Positions 37,383 through 49,240 of a stretch of 64,000 nt of DNA are shown here, piece by piece. This DNA comes from Marinomonas sp. UCMA 3892 (lineage in GTDB: Bacteria > Pseudomonadota > Gammaproteobacteria > Pseudomonadales > Marinomonadaceae): contig NZ_PTXN01000011.1 in assembly GCF_012726345.1 (NCBI RefSeq), forward strand, positions 56,443 through 120,442, given 5' to 3'. The notes under the pieces were generated by a model. That model had not been told where the DNA came from and made no database searches. It was given only the letters and a program-made list of their open reading frames with translations. Made by a program: the position numbers and the translations under genes. The stretch's first letter is position 1; the number at the start of each line of letters is the position of its first letter.

Positions 37383-37775
37383 CTAGAATACTGTGCAGAT
37401 TACTTCGCCACCGATACCAGCAGCGCGAGCTGCACGGTCTGTCATTACACCTTTAGAGGTAGAAATGATTGCAACACCAAGGCCAGCTTCTACTTTAGGT
37501 AGAGCACTAGTGCCTTTGTATTGACGCAAACTTGGGCGAGATGCGCGTTTGATTTGTTCGATAACAGGCTTACCTTCGTAGTATTTTAACTCGATAGTAA
37601 GCGTAGGTTTAACTGCTTCGTCTACAGAAAAGTCACCAACGTAACCTTCTTCACGTAGAACAGCAGCAATCGATGACTTCATTTTTGATGAAGGCATGCT
37701 CACAGAGGTCTTTGCAGCCATCTGTGCATTACGAATACGTGTGAACATATCCGCAAGGGTATCTTGCATACTCAT
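37383..37775 (-). CDS. rpsH: 30S ribosomal protein S8
   Basis: 130 residues: [32 protein letters not shown] and C-terminal [28 protein letters not shown]8 binds 16S helix 21 and in E. coli represses the spc operon. Here it is preceded by an exceptional 129-base gap that folds into a long hairpin (37808-37904). Confidence 0.98.
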   Translation of the reverse strand: MSMQDTLADMFTRIRNAQMAAKTSVSMPSSKMKSSIAAVLREEGYVGDFSVDEAVKPTLTIELKYYEGKPVIEQIKRASRPSLRQYKGTSALPKVEAGLGVAIISTSKGVMTDRAARAAGIGGEVICTVF

Positions 37776-37807
37776 TTAAGAGCTCCTAATTTAAAAACCA
37801 TTGTGCA

Positions 37808-37904
37808 GCAAATAGAGCTCGCGCATAGTACACAGCAGCGAGCAGAATGTCCAGTATTTAGACACTCCACTCACTGCCATGTATTATGATCGCGCTCTAC
37901 TTGC
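37808..37904 (-). ncRNA. 97-nt near-continuous hairpin between rpsN and rpsH
   Basis: On the transcript the 5' arm starts immediately after the rpsN stop. Outer stem GCAAGTAGAGC pairs with GCTCTATTTGC (11 of 11, one G-U). Inner stem GCAGTGAGTGGAGTGTC pairs with GACATTCTGCTCGCTGC (17 of 17, four G-U) around a nine-base loop TAAATACTG. The intermediate 16 positions pair at about 12. In total about 40 of 44 positions pair. G-U pairs are formed only on the - strand RNA, so selection appears to act on this transcript. No T run follows, so it is not a simple terminator; RNase III processing or translational control of rpsH are possibilities. Confidence 0.7.
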
Positions 37905-38210
37905 TTACCAACTAGCTTTCTTCAAGCCTGGTACGTCGCCACGCATCGCTGCTTCACGCAGTTTGATACGAGACAGACCGAAACGACGGTATACACCATG
38001 CGGACGACCTGTAATTTGGCAACGATTACGCTGACGTGAAGAAGATGAATCGCGTGGAAGCGCTTGCAATTTAAGCGTCGCTTCCCACTTTTCATCGTCC
38101 GATGCATTAACGTCGCTAATGATCGCTTTTAGAGCCGCACGCTTTTCAGCGAACTTAGCTACTAATTTGGTACGTTTTGCTTCGCGCTGAATCATTGATA
38201 CTTTAGCCAT
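37905..38210 (-). CDS. rpsN: 30S ribosomal protein S14
   Basis: 101 residues, long zinc-free type: [20 protein letters not shown] start and [20 protein letters not shown] with a single cysteine in place of the CxxC pair, ending LPGLKKASW-like (VPGLKKASW). Confidence 0.98.
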
Positions 38211-38222
38211 GATTCCTACCTC

Positions 38223-38762
38223 TTATTTCTTGAAAGGGAAACTAAAGGCTGCTAGCAAAGCACGACCTTCTTCATCGGTACGAGCAGTCGTTGTAATGGT
38301 AATATCCATACCACGTACACGATCTACTTTATCGTAATCGATCTCTGGGAAGATGATTTGCTCTTTAACACCCATACTGTAGTTACCACGACCGTCGAAA
38401 GACTTAGGATTAAGTCCGCGGAAGTCACGGATACGTGGAATAGCAACATCAACCAAACGGTCGAAGAAATCCCACATACGCTCGCCACGTAGAGTAACTT
38501 TACAACCGATCGGGTAACCGTCACGGATTTTAAAGCCTGCTACAGACTTACGAGCCTTAGTCACTACAACTTTCTGGCCGCTAAGTGCTTCAAGATCATT
38601 TACCGCATGCTCAAGAAGTTTCTTGTCTGCGATAGCTTCACCAACACCCATATTTAAAGTGATTTTAGTGATTTTAGGCACTTCCATCACGTTTTTGTAA
38701 CTAAACTCTTCTGTAAGTTTTGCTACAACTTGATCTTTATAAACTTGCTTAAGTCTCGCCAT
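38223..38762 (-). CDS. rplE: 50S ribosomal protein L5
   Basis: 179 residues: [20 protein letters not shown] start, [15 protein letters not shown] and [21 protein letters not shown]. Binds 5S rRNA and P-site tRNA. Only 17 bases separate it from rplX, the region that carries the S8 control site in E. coli. Confidence 0.98.
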   Translation of the reverse strand: MARLKQVYKDQVVAKLTEEFSYKNVMEVPKITKITLNMGVGEAIADKKLLEHAVNDLEALSGQKVVVTKARKSVAGFKIRDGYPIGCKVTLRGERMWDFFDRLVDVAIPRIRDFRGLNPKSFDGRGNYSMGVKEQIIFPEIDYDKVDRVRGMDITITTTARTDEEGRALLAAFSFPFKK

Positions 38763-38779
38763 GGCTATAATTCTCGCTC

Positions 38780-39097
38780 TTAGGCGTCGATCGCTTCACT
38801 ATTTGATTTAAAAACACGTACTTTCGTACCGTCTTCGTTCAATTTAAAGCCGACGCGATCCGCTTTACCCGTAGCACTGTTATAAATGGCTACATTGGAA
38901 ACCTGGATAGGTGCTTCTTGTTCAACGATACCACCAGTTGAACCCTTCATAGGGTTTGGTTTCTCGTGTTTCTTAACAGTATTAACGCCAGAAACTAGAA
39001 CTCGGTTTTCGCCTACTACTTTAACAACCTTACCGCGCTTGCCTTTGTCTTTCCCAGCAATCACGATAACTTCGTCGTTACGTTTGATTTTACGCAT
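38780..39097 (-). CDS. rplX: 50S ribosomal protein L24
   Basis: 105 residues: [26 protein letters not shown] (KOW motif) and [15 protein letters not shown]. Assembly initiator of the 50S subunit. Confidence 0.98.
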   Translation of the reverse strand: MRKIKRNDEVIVIAGKDKGKRGKVVKVVGENRVLVSGVNTVKKHEKPNPMKGSTGGIVEQEAPIQVSNVAIYNSATGKADRVGFKLNEDGTKVRVFKSNSEAIDA

Positions 39098-39114
39098 AAT
39101 GTCCCCTCTCCCTC

Positions 39115-39483
39115 TTACAGCACTTCAGGTGCAAGAGAAACAATTTTCATGAACTGCTCTGTACGCAATTCACGTGTTACAGGGCCAAAGATACGAGTAC
39201 CAATAGGCTGCCCTGAAGCATTCAATAGAACCGCTGAGTTTACATCAAAACGGATCACTGAACCATCGGAGCGACGAACACCTTTTCTAGTTCTAACGAC
39301 AACTGCGTTAAGAACTTGCCCTTTTTTAACACGACCACGTGGGATCGCTTCTTTCACTGTGACCTTAATAATGTCACCGATAGCAGCATAACGACGATGT
39401 GAGCCACCCAGTACTTTAATACACTGAACACGCTTTGCGCCGCTGTTATCTGCAACATCAAGCATCGATTCTGTTTGAATCAT
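39115..39483 (-). CDS. rplN: 50S ribosomal protein L14
   Basis: 122 residues: [33 protein letters not shown] start. First gene of the spc operon; 51 bases after rpsQ. Confidence 0.98.
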   Translation of the reverse strand: MIQTESMLDVADNSGAKRVQCIKVLGGSHRRYAAIGDIIKVTVKEAIPRGRVKKGQVLNAVVVRTRKGVRRSDGSVIRFDVNSAVLLNASGQPIGTRIFGPVTRELRTEQFMKIVSLAPEVL

Positions 39484-39534
39484 TACTGCTCTCCAATCAA
39501 ATTAGATAACAAGTCTCACGAAGGAAGGAGCAGC

Positions 39535-39795
39535 TTATACAGCTGCTGCTTTCTCTACAACTTGAACTAGTTTCCAAGTCTTAGACTTAGAATAAGGACG
39601 TGTTTCAACAACCTTAACTAAATCACCGATTTGGCACTCATTGTTTTCATCGTGAGCGTGTAGTTTAGTTGAACGACGGATAAACTTACCGTATAGAGGG
39701 TGTTTTTCTGTACGCTCAACTAGTACCGTGATGGTTTTATCCATCTTATCGCTTACTACTTTACCAGTAGCTATACGCGCTTTTGTTTCTGCCAT
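39535..39795 (-). CDS. rpsQ: 30S ribosomal protein S17
   Basis: 86 residues from the ATG giving [20 protein letters not shown]; an upstream in-frame start would overlap rpmC and is not used in the family. Contains [22 protein letters not shown]. One base after rpmC. Confidence 0.97.
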   Translation of the reverse strand: MAETKARIATGKVVSDKMDKTITVLVERTEKHPLYGKFIRRSTKLHAHDENNECQIGDLVKVVETRPYSKSKTWKLVQVVEKAAAV

Positions 39796-39796
39796 C

Positions 39797-39988
39797 TTAG
39801 TTACCTGCCTTATCATTTAGCACGGTTTTAACACGTGCGATATTGCGGCGAACTTGCGAGAGCAAATGAGTTTGCGCTAACTGACCAGTGGCTTTCTGCA
39901 TGCGCAGAGTAAATTGCTCACGTAGCAGTTCAATCAAGGTCGCTTGTAGCTCAGCTACAGACTTTTCTTGCATTTCTTTTGCTTTCAT
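39797..39988 (-). CDS. rpmC: 50S ribosomal protein L29
   Basis: 63 residues: [31 protein letters not shown], two-helix hairpin protein near the exit tunnel, binding site for SRP and trigger factor. Start abuts the rplP stop. Confidence 0.97.
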   Translation of the reverse strand: MKAKEMQEKSVAELQATLIELLREQFTLRMQKATGQLAQTHLLSQVRRNIARVKTVLNDKAGN

Positions 39989-40402
39989 CTACATCACCGT
40001 ACGCGTTACGAAAGTTGTGGACAGAGGAAGCTTAGCAGCAGCCAACGCGAACGCTTCGCGTGCTAGCTGTTCTGAAACGCCCTCAACTTCATAAAGCATC
40101 TTGCCAGGTTGGATCTGTGCAACCCAGTATTCTACGCTACCCTTACCTTTACCCTGACGAACCTCAAGAGGTTTCTGAGTAATCGGCTTATCAGGGAACA
40201 CACGAATCCAGATTCTACCACCACGCTTGATGTGACGAGTCATTGCACGACGCGCCGCTTCAATTTGACGTGCTGTAAGACGACCACGTTCAGTGGACTT
40301 CAATCCGAATTCACCAAAGCTAACTTGGTTTCCGCGAAGAGCAAGACCGCGGTTACGGCCTTTCTGCATTTTGCGGAACTTAGTACGTTTCGGTTGTAAC
40401 AT
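39989..40402 (-). CDS. rplP: 50S ribosomal protein L16
   Basis: 137 residues: [24 protein letters not shown] start, RPFPDKP-type loop [30 protein letters not shown]. Located at the A-site tRNA elbow. Confidence 0.98.
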   Translation of the reverse strand: MLQPKRTKFRKMQKGRNRGLALRGNQVSFGEFGLKSTERGRLTARQIEAARRAMTRHIKRGGRIWIRVFPDKPITQKPLEVRQGKGKGSVEYWVAQIQPGKMLYEVEGVSEQLAREAFALAAAKLPLSTTFVTRTVM

Positions 40403-40412
40403 GACTTACCCC

Positions 40413-41093
40413 CTACTTAGACTTCTTCTTTTGTGCGCCTTTATCAGCTCGCACTTGTTCAATACCGCCCAAGATTTCGCCTTTGAAGATCCACACTTTT
40501 ACGCCAATGATGCCGTAAGTTGTAGCAGCTTCATAAGTAGCGTAGTCAATGTCAGCGCGTAGAGTGTGTAGAGGCACGCGGCCTTCACGGTACCACTCAG
40601 CACGTGCAATTTCTGCACCGCCTAAACGACCACTTACCTGAACCTTGATACCTTTCGCGCCTGCACGCATAGCATTTTGTACTGCGCGCTTCATAGCACG
40701 ACGGAACATTACGCGACGCTCAAGTTGGCTAGCAATATTTTGCGCAACCAATTTAGCATCCATTTCAGGCTTACGAATTTCTTCGATGTTAATGTGGACA
40801 GGTACGCCCATCATTTCAGAAACTGCATTACGTAGTTTCTCAACATCTTCGCCTTTCTTACCAATCACAATACCCGGACGGGCAGTGTGAATCGTAATAC
40901 GAGCTGTCTGAGCAGGACGCTGAATCTCGATACGAGAAACAGAAGCCTGGACCAATTTTTTCTCCAGGAACGCACGAACCTGAAGATCGTTTAATAACAG
41001 CTTAGAGTAGTTTTGATTATTCGCATACCAAGTAGAAGTATGATCTTTAACTATCCCTAGGCGTATACCAGTTGGATGAACCTTCTGACCCAT
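40413..41093 (-). CDS. rpsC: 30S ribosomal protein S3
   Basis: 226 residues: [20 protein letters not shown] start, KH domain with [14 protein letters not shown], and the mRNA-entry helicase face. The C-terminal tail is a few residues shorter than in E. coli (233). Confidence 0.98.
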   Translation of the reverse strand: MGQKVHPTGIRLGIVKDHTSTWYANNQNYSKLLLNDLQVRAFLEKKLVQASVSRIEIQRPAQTARITIHTARPGIVIGKKGEDVEKLRNAVSEMMGVPVHINIEEIRKPEMDAKLVAQNIASQLERRVMFRRAMKRAVQNAMRAGAKGIKVQVSGRLGGAEIARAEWYREGRVPLHTLRADIDYATYEAATTYGIIGVKVWIFKGEILGGIEQVRADKGAQKKKSK

Positions 41094-41107
41094 TGGGTTT
41101 CTCCTAA

Positions 41108-41440
41108 TTAGTCAGCGACTTTAACTGTGATATGGCAACCGCGTTTTAGAATACGGTCAGCACGGCCTTTGGCACGTGGCATAATACGCTTCAGAGTCAT
41201 AGCCTCATCAACGTAAGCCGTAGACACACGCAAGTCATCTACATCAGCACCTTCGTTATGCTCAGCATTAGCTATAGCAGACTCTAGTACCTTCTTAACA
41301 ATTACTGCCGCCTTCTTAGGACTGAACGTTAAAATGTTCAGTGCTTCGCTAACAGATTTGCCGCGGATTTGATCTACAACCAAACGGGCCTTCTGCGCTG
41401 AGAGGCGAGCACCCTTCAATGAAGCTTTTACTTCACTCAT
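41108..41440 (-). CDS. rplV: 50S ribosomal protein L22
   Basis: 110 residues: [25 protein letters not shown], hairpin [22 protein letters not shown] that lines the exit tunnel (macrolide resistance site). Confidence 0.98.
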   Translation of the reverse strand: MSEVKASLKGARLSAQKARLVVDQIRGKSVSEALNILTFSPKKAAVIVKKVLESAIANAEHNEGADVDDLRVSTAYVDEAMTLKRIMPRAKGRADRILKRGCHITVKVAD

Positions 41441-41454
41441 GTTAATACCCCTTA

Positions 41455-41730
41455 TTACCGTTTGGCTTTCTTGTCCGCAGCATGACCACGATATGTACGG
41501 GTCGGAGCGAACTCACCCAATTTATGACCGACCATATCTTCAGTTACTAGAACTGGAACATGCTGGCGACCATTATGGACAGCGATAGTCAACCCTACAA
41601 AATCAGGGAAGATAGTAGAACGGCGTGACCAAGTTTTAATTGGACGACGATCATTTTTCTCTACCGCAGCCTCTACCTTTTTCAACAAATGAAGGTCGAT
41701 AAAAGGACCTTTTTTTAGTGAACGTGGCAC
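41455..41730 (-). CDS. rpsS: 30S ribosomal protein S19
   Basis: 91 residues: [20 protein letters not shown] start, [19 protein letters not shown] end region. S10 operon position between rplB and rplV. Confidence 0.98.
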   Translation of the reverse strand: MPRSLKKGPFIDLHLLKKVEAAVEKNDRRPIKTWSRRSTIFPDFVGLTIAVHNGRQHVPVLVTEDMVGHKLGEFAPTRTYRGHAADKKAKR

Positions 41731-41745
41731 AGTCGTTTCCTCTTA

Positions 41746-42570
41746 TTACTTAGTACGGCGACGTACAATAAGTTTGTCAGTACGCTTGTTGCTGCGTGTT
41801 TTGTAACCTTTAGTAGGCACACCCCATGGTGTAACTGGGTGACGACCACCTTTGCTACGACCTTCACCACCACCATGTGGGTGATCCACTGGGTTCATCG
41901 CCGCACCGCGAACGGTAGGACGAACACCACGCCAACGCGTAGCACCAGCTTTACCAAGAACTCTTAAGCTATGCTCAGAGTTTGATACTTCACCTAAAGT
42001 AGCGCGACATTCTGTCAGTACTTTACGCATTTCACCTGAACGTAGGCGAAGAGTAACGTAACGACCTTCACGAGCAACTAGCTGAGCAGAAGCTCCAGCA
42101 GAACGCGCAACTTGCGCACCTTTACCTGGCTTAAGCTCGACACAGTGTACGGTACTACCAACTGGGATATTTTGCAGAGGCAAAGTATTACCCGCTTTGA
42201 TAGGCGCATCTGCACCACTAAAAACGATATTGCCAGCTACCATACCTTTGGAAGCGATAATGTAACGACGCTCACCATCAGCATATCTAATCAATGCAAT
42301 ATTTGCAGAACGGTTTGGATCATATTCCAAACGCTCAACTACCGCAGAAATCCCATCTTTATTACGACGGAAATCAACCATACGGTAATGCTGCTTATGA
42401 CCACCACCTACGTGACGCGTAGTGATGCGTCCGTTATTGTTACGTCCACCAGATTTGCTTTTTGTGTCTAGCAAAGGTGCATATGGTGCGCCTTTGTGCA
42501 AATCGTTGTTGGTAACTTTAACAACGTGACGACGGCCTGCAGACGTTGGCTTACTTTTAACAACAGCCAT
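41746..42570 (-). CDS. rplB: 50S ribosomal protein L2
   Basis: 274 residues: [21 protein letters not shown] start and the peptidyl-transferase-associated [21 protein letters not shown] block with the conserved histidine. Confidence 0.98.
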   Translation of the reverse strand: MAVVKSKPTSAGRRHVVKVTNNDLHKGAPYAPLLDTKSKSGGRNNNGRITTRHVGGGHKQHYRMVDFRRNKDGISAVVERLEYDPNRSANIALIRYADGERRYIIASKGMVAGNIVFSGADAPIKAGNTLPLQNIPVGSTVHCVELKPGKGAQVARSAGASAQLVAREGRYVTLRLRSGEMRKVLTECRATLGEVSNSEHSLRVLGKAGATRWRGVRPTVRGAAMNPVDHPHGGGEGRSKGGRHPVTPWGVPTKGYKTRSNKRTDKLIVRRRTK

Positions 42571-42584
42571 TGACCTATCTCCCC

Positions 42585-42881
42585 TTATTCAGCGACCATG
42601 AAATCAATGTCTTGACCTTCGGCTAAACGTACATACGCTTTTTTCACGTCTTTACGTTTACCTAGACCACGAACTGTACGCTTTGTTTTACCTTTATGGT
42701 TCAACGTGCGAACAGACTCAACTTTGACTTCAAAAAGCGCTTCGATAGCTTGTTTGATTTCAGGTTTAGTTGCATCACCAGTTACACGAAAAACATACTG
42801 ACCATTGCCTTCGGCTACGATAGTTGCTTTTTCGGAAATATGTGGACCCAACAGAACTTTATAAATACGTTCGCCGATCAT
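42585..42881 (-). CDS. rplW: 50S ribosomal protein L23
   Basis: 98 residues: [21 protein letters not shown] start. Exit-tunnel docking site for trigger factor and SRP. Starts inside the rplD stop (ATGA). Confidence 0.98.
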   Translation of the reverse strand: MIGERIYKVLLGPHISEKATIVAEGNGQYVFRVTGDATKPEIKQAIEALFEVKVESVRTLNHKGKTKRTVRGLGKRKDVKKAYVRLAEGQDIDFMVAE

Positions 42882-43483
42882 GCTAGTGCCTCCTCAACTT
42901 GTTTCAGAGCACCAACTGTCACCAACACTTTGTCGTAAGCAATCAAGCTAACAGGGTCGATAGACGCTGCATCACGTACATCTACGTTAGGAATGTTGCG
43001 AGCCGCCAAGAATAAATTGTCATCCAAATCATGGGAAACAATCAAAGCGTTCTCAATATTCAATTCTGCCATTTTTGCTATGAAGAGCTTAGTTTTTGGA
43101 GCTTCCAATTTAAGATCTTCAACAACAACAAGACGGTCTTGACGTACAAGTTCAGACCAGATGGTGCGCATTGCTGCACGGTACATCTTCTTGTTCACTT
43201 TCTGAGAGTGATCTTGTGGTTTCGCAGCAAACGTAACACCACCTGAGCGCCATAGAGGGCTACGGATAGTACCTGCGCGCGCACGACCAGAACCTTTTTG
43301 TTTCCAAGGTTTGCGTCCACCACCTGCTACTTCAGAGCGTGTTTTTTGTGCACGTGAGCCTTGACGAGCGCCAGCCAAGTAAGATGTAACTACTTGGTGA
43401 ACCAACGCTTCGTTATATTCACGAGCAAAGGCTACGTCAGAAACTTCTACAGTTCCTTCCGCGCCTGTTAGATTCAAGTTCAT
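42878..43483 (-). CDS. rplD: 50S ribosomal protein L4
   Basis: 201 residues: [32 protein letters not shown], loop [36 protein letters not shown]. In E. coli L4 also represses the S10 operon through the leader RNA; the leader here is short (see 44651-44679). Confidence 0.98.
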   Translation of the reverse strand: MNLNLTGAEGTVEVSDVAFAREYNEALVHQVVTSYLAGARQGSRAQKTRSEVAGGGRKPWKQKGSGRARAGTIRSPLWRSGGVTFAAKPQDHSQKVNKKMYRAAMRTIWSELVRQDRLVVVEDLKLEAPKTKLFIAKMAELNIENALIVSHDLDDNLFLAARNIPNVDVRDAASIDPVSLIAYDKVLVTVGALKQVEEALA

Positions 43484-43495
43484 TGTCTACCCCTC

Positions 43496-44134
43496 TTAGC
43501 GAGCTTTAACAGCTGATTGAAGAATAACATCACCATTTACTGCACCAGGTACGGCACCTTTCACTAGGATAAGGTTACGTTCTGTGTCTACACGAACCAC
43601 TTCTAGTGATTGAGTAGTTACTTGTGCAGCACCCATATGGCCAGCCATCTTCTTGCCTTTCCAAACACGACCAGGTGTTTGACATTGGCCGATAGAACCA
43701 GGTGCACGGTGAGACAACGAGTTACCATGAGTAGCGTCTTGCATACTAAAATTATGACGCTTGATGGCACCTTGAAACCCTTTACCCTTTGATTGACCAG
43801 TTACATCAACCATTTGGATAGATTCGAAATCAGCAACAGTCAGCTCATCACCAACATTGATTTCTTTTTCGTCACCTGCCAGGCGGAACTCCCACAAACC
43901 ACGACCTGCTTCAACATTCGCTTTTGCATAATGACCCGCAGCAGCTTTGTTAACGCGGCTCGAACGGCGAGAACCTACAGTAACTTGAACAGCTTGGTAG
44001 CCATCAGTTTCTGCTGTTTTCACCTGAGTAACGCGGTTCGGTTCAACCTCGATGACGGTTACTGGCACGGATACACCATCTTCAGTGAAGATACGTGTCA
44101 TACCGGCTTTGCGTCCGACTAATTGAATAGCCAT
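43496..44134 (-). CDS. rplC: 50S ribosomal protein L3
   Basis: 212 residues: [20 protein letters not shown] start and the loop [51 protein letters not shown], which contains the glutamine methylated by PrmB in E. coli. 128 bases after rpsJ. Confidence 0.98.
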   Translation of the reverse strand: MAIQLVGRKAGMTRIFTEDGVSVPVTVIEVEPNRVTQVKTAETDGYQAVQVTVGSRRSSRVNKAAAGHYAKANVEAGRGLWEFRLAGDEKEINVGDELTVADFESIQMVDVTGQSKGKGFQGAIKRHNFSMQDATHGNSLSHRAPGSIGQCQTPGRVWKGKKMAGHMGAAQVTTQSLEVVRVDTERNLILVKGAVPGAVNGDVILQSAVKAR

Positions 44135-44262
44135 TTTTTACCTCACTTGCCAGTTGTGTATGGGGCTATCACCCGCTACGGCTGATCATTCCAGATCATT
44201 CCACTATTGTGCATATAGCCGACTGATAACCAGCCGGTTGTCGCACCCCAAACTTTGAGCTA

Positions 44263-44574
44263 TTAACCCAAAGAGATTTGTACTTCCACGCCTGCCGCAA
44301 GATCCAGCTTCATTAGAGCATCAACTGTTTTTTCAGTTGGCTCAACGATATCTAGAACACGTTTGTGTGTACGGATTTCATACTGATCACGCGCATCTTT
44401 ATTTACGTGTGGAGAAATCAATACTGTATAACGCTCTTTGCGAGTAGGAAGTGGAATCGGTCCACGCACTTGCGCACCTGTACGTTTCGCTGTGTCCACA
44501 ATTTCTTGTGTTGAAGCATCGATCAGACGATGATCAAACGCTTTCAGACGAATACGGATTTTTTGGCTTTGCAT
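44263..44574 (-). CDS. rpsJ: 30S ribosomal protein S10 (NusE)
   Basis: 103 residues from the ATG giving [19 protein letters not shown], the family start, with GGAG seven bases upstream; the frame extends to 44592 but those codons are leader. Also acts as NusE in transcription antitermination with NusB and NusG. First gene of the S10 operon. Confidence 0.98.
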   Translation of the reverse strand: MQSQKIRIRLKAFDHRLIDASTQEIVDTAKRTGAQVRGPIPLPTRKERYTVLISPHVNKDARDQYEIRTHKRVLDIVEPTEKTVDALMKLDLAAGVEVQISLG

Positions 44575-44650
44575 TTCCAACTCCAAATACAATGTTTTAA
44601 TGACTTAACTGTACATTTATTAAGCCACAATCCTTTTTTAAGGACGGCGA

Positions 44651-44679
44651 ATATTAGCCATTCAAAAACTGGTTGTCAA
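44651..44679 (-). promoter_or_regulatory. S10 operon promoter
   Basis: TTGACA (44674-44679), 17-base spacer, TAATAT (44651-44656), then TCGCC, a GC-rich discriminator typical of growth-rate control. About 70 bases of leader to rpsJ, containing only a small CCTT...AAGG hairpin. Confidence 0.85.
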
Positions 44680-44718
44680 GTAACCAATTTCTGAACAAAC
44701 AAAATAAACCATAAAATA

Positions 44719-44749
44719 AAAAGGCCACTCGATATGCGAGTGGCCTTTT
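44719..44749 (-). terminator. Terminator after tuf
   Basis: A 13-bp stem AAAAGGCCACTCG / CGAGTGGCCTTTT, five-base loop, then a T-rich run. It ends the str operon before the S10 promoter. Confidence 0.9.
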
Positions 44750-44781
44750 CTAAATCAAAGTAAGCAGATATTAATATCTAA

Positions 44782-46005
44782 TTACTTAAGGATTTTAGCT
44801 ACAACACCAGCACCAACTGTACGACCACCTTCACGGATCGCAAAACGTAGACCTTCGTCCATCGCGATTGGGTGAATTAGTTCAACAGTCATTTGAATGT
44901 TATCACCAGGCATAACCATTTCTACGCCTTCAGGAAGAGAACATGCACCAGTTACGTCAGTTGTACGGAAGTAGAACTGTGGACGGTAACCTTTGAAGAA
45001 TGGAGTGTGACGACCACCTTCATCTTTACCCAATACATAAACCTCTGCTTCAAACTGAGTGTGAGGAGTGATTGAACCAGGCTTAGCCAATACTTGACCA
45101 CGCTGTACATCTTCACGTTTAGTACCACGAAGAAGAATACCACAGTTCTCACCAGCACGACCTTCGTCAAGAAGCTTACGGAACATCTCAACACCAGTAC
45201 AAGTTGTTTTAGTAGTATCAACGATACCAACGATCTCAACTTCTTCTTGAATTTTGATGATACCACGCTCAACACGACCAGTAACAACTGTACCACGACC
45301 TTGGATAGAGAATACGTCCTCGATAGGCATCAAGAATGCACCGTCGATTGCACGCTCTGGATCAGGAATGTAAGTGTCTAGTGTCTCAACTAGTTTACGT
45401 ACAGCAGTTGTACCCATTTCGTTGTCGTCTTCGCCTTTCAACGCCATTAGCGCAGAACCTGGGATGATTGGAGTATCATCACCTGGGAAGTCGTATTCAG
45501 ACAAAAGGTCACGCAATTCCATTTCAACCAACTCTAGCATTTCTGCGTATTCTTCAGAATCCGCACCACCACAGTCATCAGCCAACAAGTCAGACTTGTT
45601 CAAGAAAACAACGATGTAAGGAACACCTACTTGACGAGAAAGAAGAATGTGCTCACGAGTCTGAGGCATAGGGCCGTCAGTCGCACCACAAACTAGAATC
45701 GCACCGTCCATTTGAGCAGCACCAGTGATCATGTTTTTAACATAATCGGCGTGTCCAGGACAATCTACGTGTGCGTAGTGACGAGTTGGTGAATCGTACT
45801 CTACGTGAGAAGTAGAGATAGTGATACCACGCTCACGCTCTTCAGGAGCATTATCGATACCGTCAAAAGCAACGGCAGTACCGCCAAATACTTCTGCACA
45901 TACGCGAGTCAATGCTGCAGTTAGAGTTGTTTTACCATGGTCAACGTGACCAATTGTGCCAACGTTAACGTGCGGTTTATTACGTTCGAATTTACTCTTT
46001 GCCAT
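44782..46005 (-). CDS. tuf: Elongation factor Tu
   Basis: 407 residues. GTPase motifs: GHVDHGKTT (residues 20-28), [10 protein letters not shown] (81-90), NKSD (136-139). Delivers aminoacyl-tRNA to the ribosome. It is about 13 residues longer than E. coli EF-Tu; about ten extra residues ([16 protein letters not shown] region, 141-156) lie in the G domain just after NKSD. It is the only tuf in the window: the usual second copy next to tRNA-Thr is absent. AAGGTG precedes the ATG and 35 bases separate it from fusA. Confidence 0.98.
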   Translation of the reverse strand: MAKSKFERNKPHVNVGTIGHVDHGKTTLTAALTRVCAEVFGGTAVAFDGIDNAPEERERGITISTSHVEYDSPTRHYAHVDCPGHADYVKNMITGAAQMDGAILVCGATDGPMPQTREHILLSRQVGVPYIVVFLNKSDLLADDCGGADSEEYAEMLELVEMELRDLLSEYDFPGDDTPIIPGSALMALKGEDDNEMGTTAVRKLVETLDTYIPDPERAIDGAFLMPIEDVFSIQGRGTVVTGRVERGIIKIQEEVEIVGIVDTTKTTCTGVEMFRKLLDEGRAGENCGILLRGTKREDVQRGQVLAKPGSITPHTQFEAEVYVLGKDEGGRHTPFFKGYRPQFYFRTTDVTGACSLPEGVEMVMPGDNIQMTVELIHPIAMDEGLRFAIREGGRTVGAGVVAKILK

Positions 46006-46040
46006 GATACATACACCTTAAGAATTAGTAAGTATGATGA

Positions 46041-48134
46041 TTAATCTTCATTTTTGATGATCGCGTCTGCCACACTAGCCGGTGCTTCAGCGTATTTCTC
46101 AAACTCCATTGCATAACTTGCACGCCCTTGCGACAAGCTACGCACGTCAGTTGCATATCCGAACATCTCCCCGAGAGGAACTTCAGCACGAATAATCTTC
46201 CCTGACGGGGAATCGTCCATCCCCTGAACAAGACCACGACGACGATTCAGGTCACCCATCACATCACCCATGTATTCTTCAGGAGTTACAACTTCCACTT
46301 TCATTACAGGTTCAAGAACGCAAGGATCAGCATCTACCGCTCCTTTTCTTAGCCCCTGAGAAGCTGCAATTTTAAAGGCCATTTCGTTAGAGTCAACATC
46401 ATGGAATGAACCATCGATCAGCACAACCTTGATACCCAACAATGGATAACCAGCGATTACACCGTTCTTCATTTGCTCTGAAACACCCTTTTCTACTGCA
46501 GGGATGTATTCTTTAGGAATAGCACCACCAACAATCTCGTTAACGAATTCAAGCCCATCTTTTTCAGTTGGAATCAATTTCATTACGACGTGACCGTATT
46601 GACCACGACCACCGGATTGACGCACAAATTTGTGATTAACCACCACTTCTTTGCGAATTTTCTCCCGGTAGGAAACCTGAGGCTTACCAATGTTAGCCTC
46701 CACCTTAAACTCACGACGCATACGGTCAACAAGAATATCAAGGTGTAGTTCACCCATACCAGAAATAATAGTTTGCCCCGTCTCTTCATGCGTCTCCACA
46801 CGGAAGGAAGGGTCTTCTTGCGCCAATTTACCTAACGCAACAGCCATTTTATCCTGGTCCGCTTGAGATTTAGGCTCAACCGCAACAGATATAACTGGCT
46901 CTGGAAACTCCATACGCTCTAACACAACAACATCTTTCATGTCACAAAGAGTATCACCCGTAGTAGCAAACTTCATACCTACGAGAGCAGCGATATCACC
47001 CGCCAAAACCTCTTTGATCTCTTCACGATTATTTGCATGCATTTGCACCATACGTCCAATCCGCTCACGCTTCTGCTTAACAGAATTATAAACAGCATCA
47101 CCGGAACGCAGCACACCTGAATACACACGAATAAACGTCAATGTGCCTACAAATGGATCCGTTGCTATCTTAAAGGCCAACGACGAAAAAGGATCTTCAT
47201 CATTCGCCACACGAGTCACAACTGTTTCACCATCCTCAAGCGTACCTTCAATCGCTTTAACTTCAAGCGGTGAAGGCAAATATTCAACAACAGCATCCAA
47301 AACAGCCTGAACGCCTTTATTTTTAAAGGCTGAACCACACGTAACCAAGACAATCTCATTGGATAACGTACGAATCCGCAGACCGCTTTTTATTTCCTCA
47401 ACAGACAAATCACCTTCTTCAAGATATTTATCCATTAATTGCTCACTAGCCTCAGCTGCGGCCTCAACCATGTGCTCACGCCACTCTTGCGCTTCATCAA
47501 GCAGATCTTCAGGAATATCTTCCAAAGTGAAAGTCATACCTTGATCTTCTTCATTCCACACAATCGTTTTCATCACAACCAAATCGATGACGCCGCGAAA
47601 ATCTTCCTCAGCACCCACATTGATTTGAATAGGAACCGCATTTGCACCAAGACGCGTTTTTAATTGACGAACAACCGAAAAGAAATCAGCCCCTGTACGG
47701 TCCATCTTATTGACGAAAACCATACGAGGAACTTCATACTTATTAGCCTGACGCCAAACCGTCTCAGTTTGAGGCTGCACACCCGAAGAACCACAAAGCA
47801 CAACAACAGCACCATCTAGCACACGTAAAGAACGCTCTACTTCAATAGTAAAGTCTACGTGTCCCGGCGTGTCGATAATATTGACACGATGCTCTTCGAA
47901 CTGCTTATTCATTCCACTCCAGAAGCATGTTGTTGCCGCTGAAGTTATCGTGATACCACGCTCTTGCTCTTGCTCCATCCAATCCATTGTTGCTGCACCA
48001 TCGTGCACCTCACCAATTTTATGAGACAGACCAGTGTAAAAAAGAACGCGTTCAGTTGTCGTCGTTTTACCTGCATCAACATGCGCACAAATACCGATGT
48101 TACGGTAGCGGTTGATAGGGGTTTTACGTGCCAC
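46041..48134 (-). CDS. fusA: Elongation factor G
   Basis: 697 residues. P-loop [19 protein letters not shown], switch [29 protein letters not shown], and domain [23 protein letters not shown]. Catalyses translocation and, with RRF, ribosome recycling. str operon order rpsL-rpsG-fusA-tuf is kept. Confidence 0.98.
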   Translation of the reverse strand: MARKTPINRYRNIGICAHVDAGKTTTTERVLFYTGLSHKIGEVHDGAATMDWMEQEQERGITITSAATTCFWSGMNKQFEEHRVNIIDTPGHVDFTIEVERSLRVLDGAVVVLCGSSGVQPQTETVWRQANKYEVPRMVFVNKMDRTGADFFSVVRQLKTRLGANAVPIQINVGAEEDFRGVIDLVVMKTIVWNEEDQGMTFTLEDIPEDLLDEAQEWREHMVEAAAEASEQLMDKYLEEGDLSVEEIKSGLRIRTLSNEIVLVTCGSAFKNKGVQAVLDAVVEYLPSPLEVKAIEGTLEDGETVVTRVANDEDPFSSLAFKIATDPFVGTLTFIRVYSGVLRSGDAVYNSVKQKRERIGRMVQMHANNREEIKEVLAGDIAALVGMKFATTGDTLCDMKDVVVLERMEFPEPVISVAVEPKSQADQDKMAVALGKLAQEDPSFRVETHEETGQTIISGMGELHLDILVDRMRREFKVEANIGKPQVSYREKIRKEVVVNHKFVRQSGGRGQYGHVVMKLIPTEKDGLEFVNEIVGGAIPKEYIPAVEKGVSEQMKNGVIAGYPLLGIKVVLIDGSFHDVDSNEMAFKIAASQGLRKGAVDADPCVLEPVMKVEVVTPEEYMGDVMGDLNRRRGLVQGMDDSPSGKIIRAEVPLGEMFGYATDVRSLSQGRASYAMEFEKYAEAPASVADAIIKNED

Positions 48135-48155
48135 TGTGTATCCTTCTCTGGATGA

Positions 48156-48629
48156 TTAGAAACGGTAGTGAGAGAATGCTTTGTTAGCTTCTGCCATACG
48201 GTGAACGTCTTCACGTTTCTTAACAGCAGAACCTTTGTTTTCAGCAGCATCTAAGATTTCGCCAGCTAGACGCAAAGCCATGGATTTTTCACCACGCTTA
48301 CGAGAAGCATCAACCAACCAACGCATAGATAAAGCTGCGCGGCGAGCTGGACGAACTTCTACAGGAACTTGGTAAGTCGCACCACCAACACGGCGAGATT
48401 TAACCTCAACCATTGGCTGGATAGATTCCAATGCTTTTTCGAAGATAGCCATTGGCTCTTCAGTTTTAGCGCGAGCTGCTACAGTATTTAGTGCATTATA
48501 AACGATGCTCTCTGCAACAGATTTTTTACCGCTAACCATTACATGGTTGATAAATTTAGCGAGAATCTGGCTTCCGTGTTTAGGATCCGGAAGGATTTCA
48601 CGCTTAGCGACGACGCGTCTTCTAGGCAT
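48156..48629 (-). CDS. rpsG: 30S ribosomal protein S7
   Basis: 157 residues: [20 protein letters not shown] start, [24 protein letters not shown]-like core and [13 protein letters not shown] end. 16S 3' domain assembly initiator; str operon repressor in E. coli. Confidence 0.98.
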   Translation of the reverse strand: MPRRRVVAKREILPDPKHGSQILAKFINHVMVSGKKSVAESIVYNALNTVAARAKTEEPMAIFEKALESIQPMVEVKSRRVGGATYQVPVEVRPARRAALSMRWLVDASRKRGEKSMALRLAGEILDAAENKGSAVKKREDVHRMAEANKAFSHYRF

Positions 48630-48728
48630 ATCTATATCCTCTTCAGGTTCGCCCGAGACAATTCAATTATTGCTCGGCCTTACTGTATTAAAAAATTATG
48701 TCTAAACGATGAATTAAGCTGGTTTAGC

Positions 48729-49191
<463 letters not shown>

Positions 49192-49193
49192 TA

Positions 49194-49219
49194 GGGAGGC
49201 GACTAAAAAATCACCTCCC
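49194..49219 (-). terminator. Hairpin after rpoC, partial terminator
   Basis: Stem GGGAGGTGA / TCGCCTCCC with loop TTTTTTAG, 21 bases beyond the rpoC stop. It is followed only by TATTGACT, so termination may be incomplete and some rpoC transcripts may run on into rpsL. Confidence 0.5.
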
Positions 49220-49240
49220 TTACGATTTAACAGCAAATAA

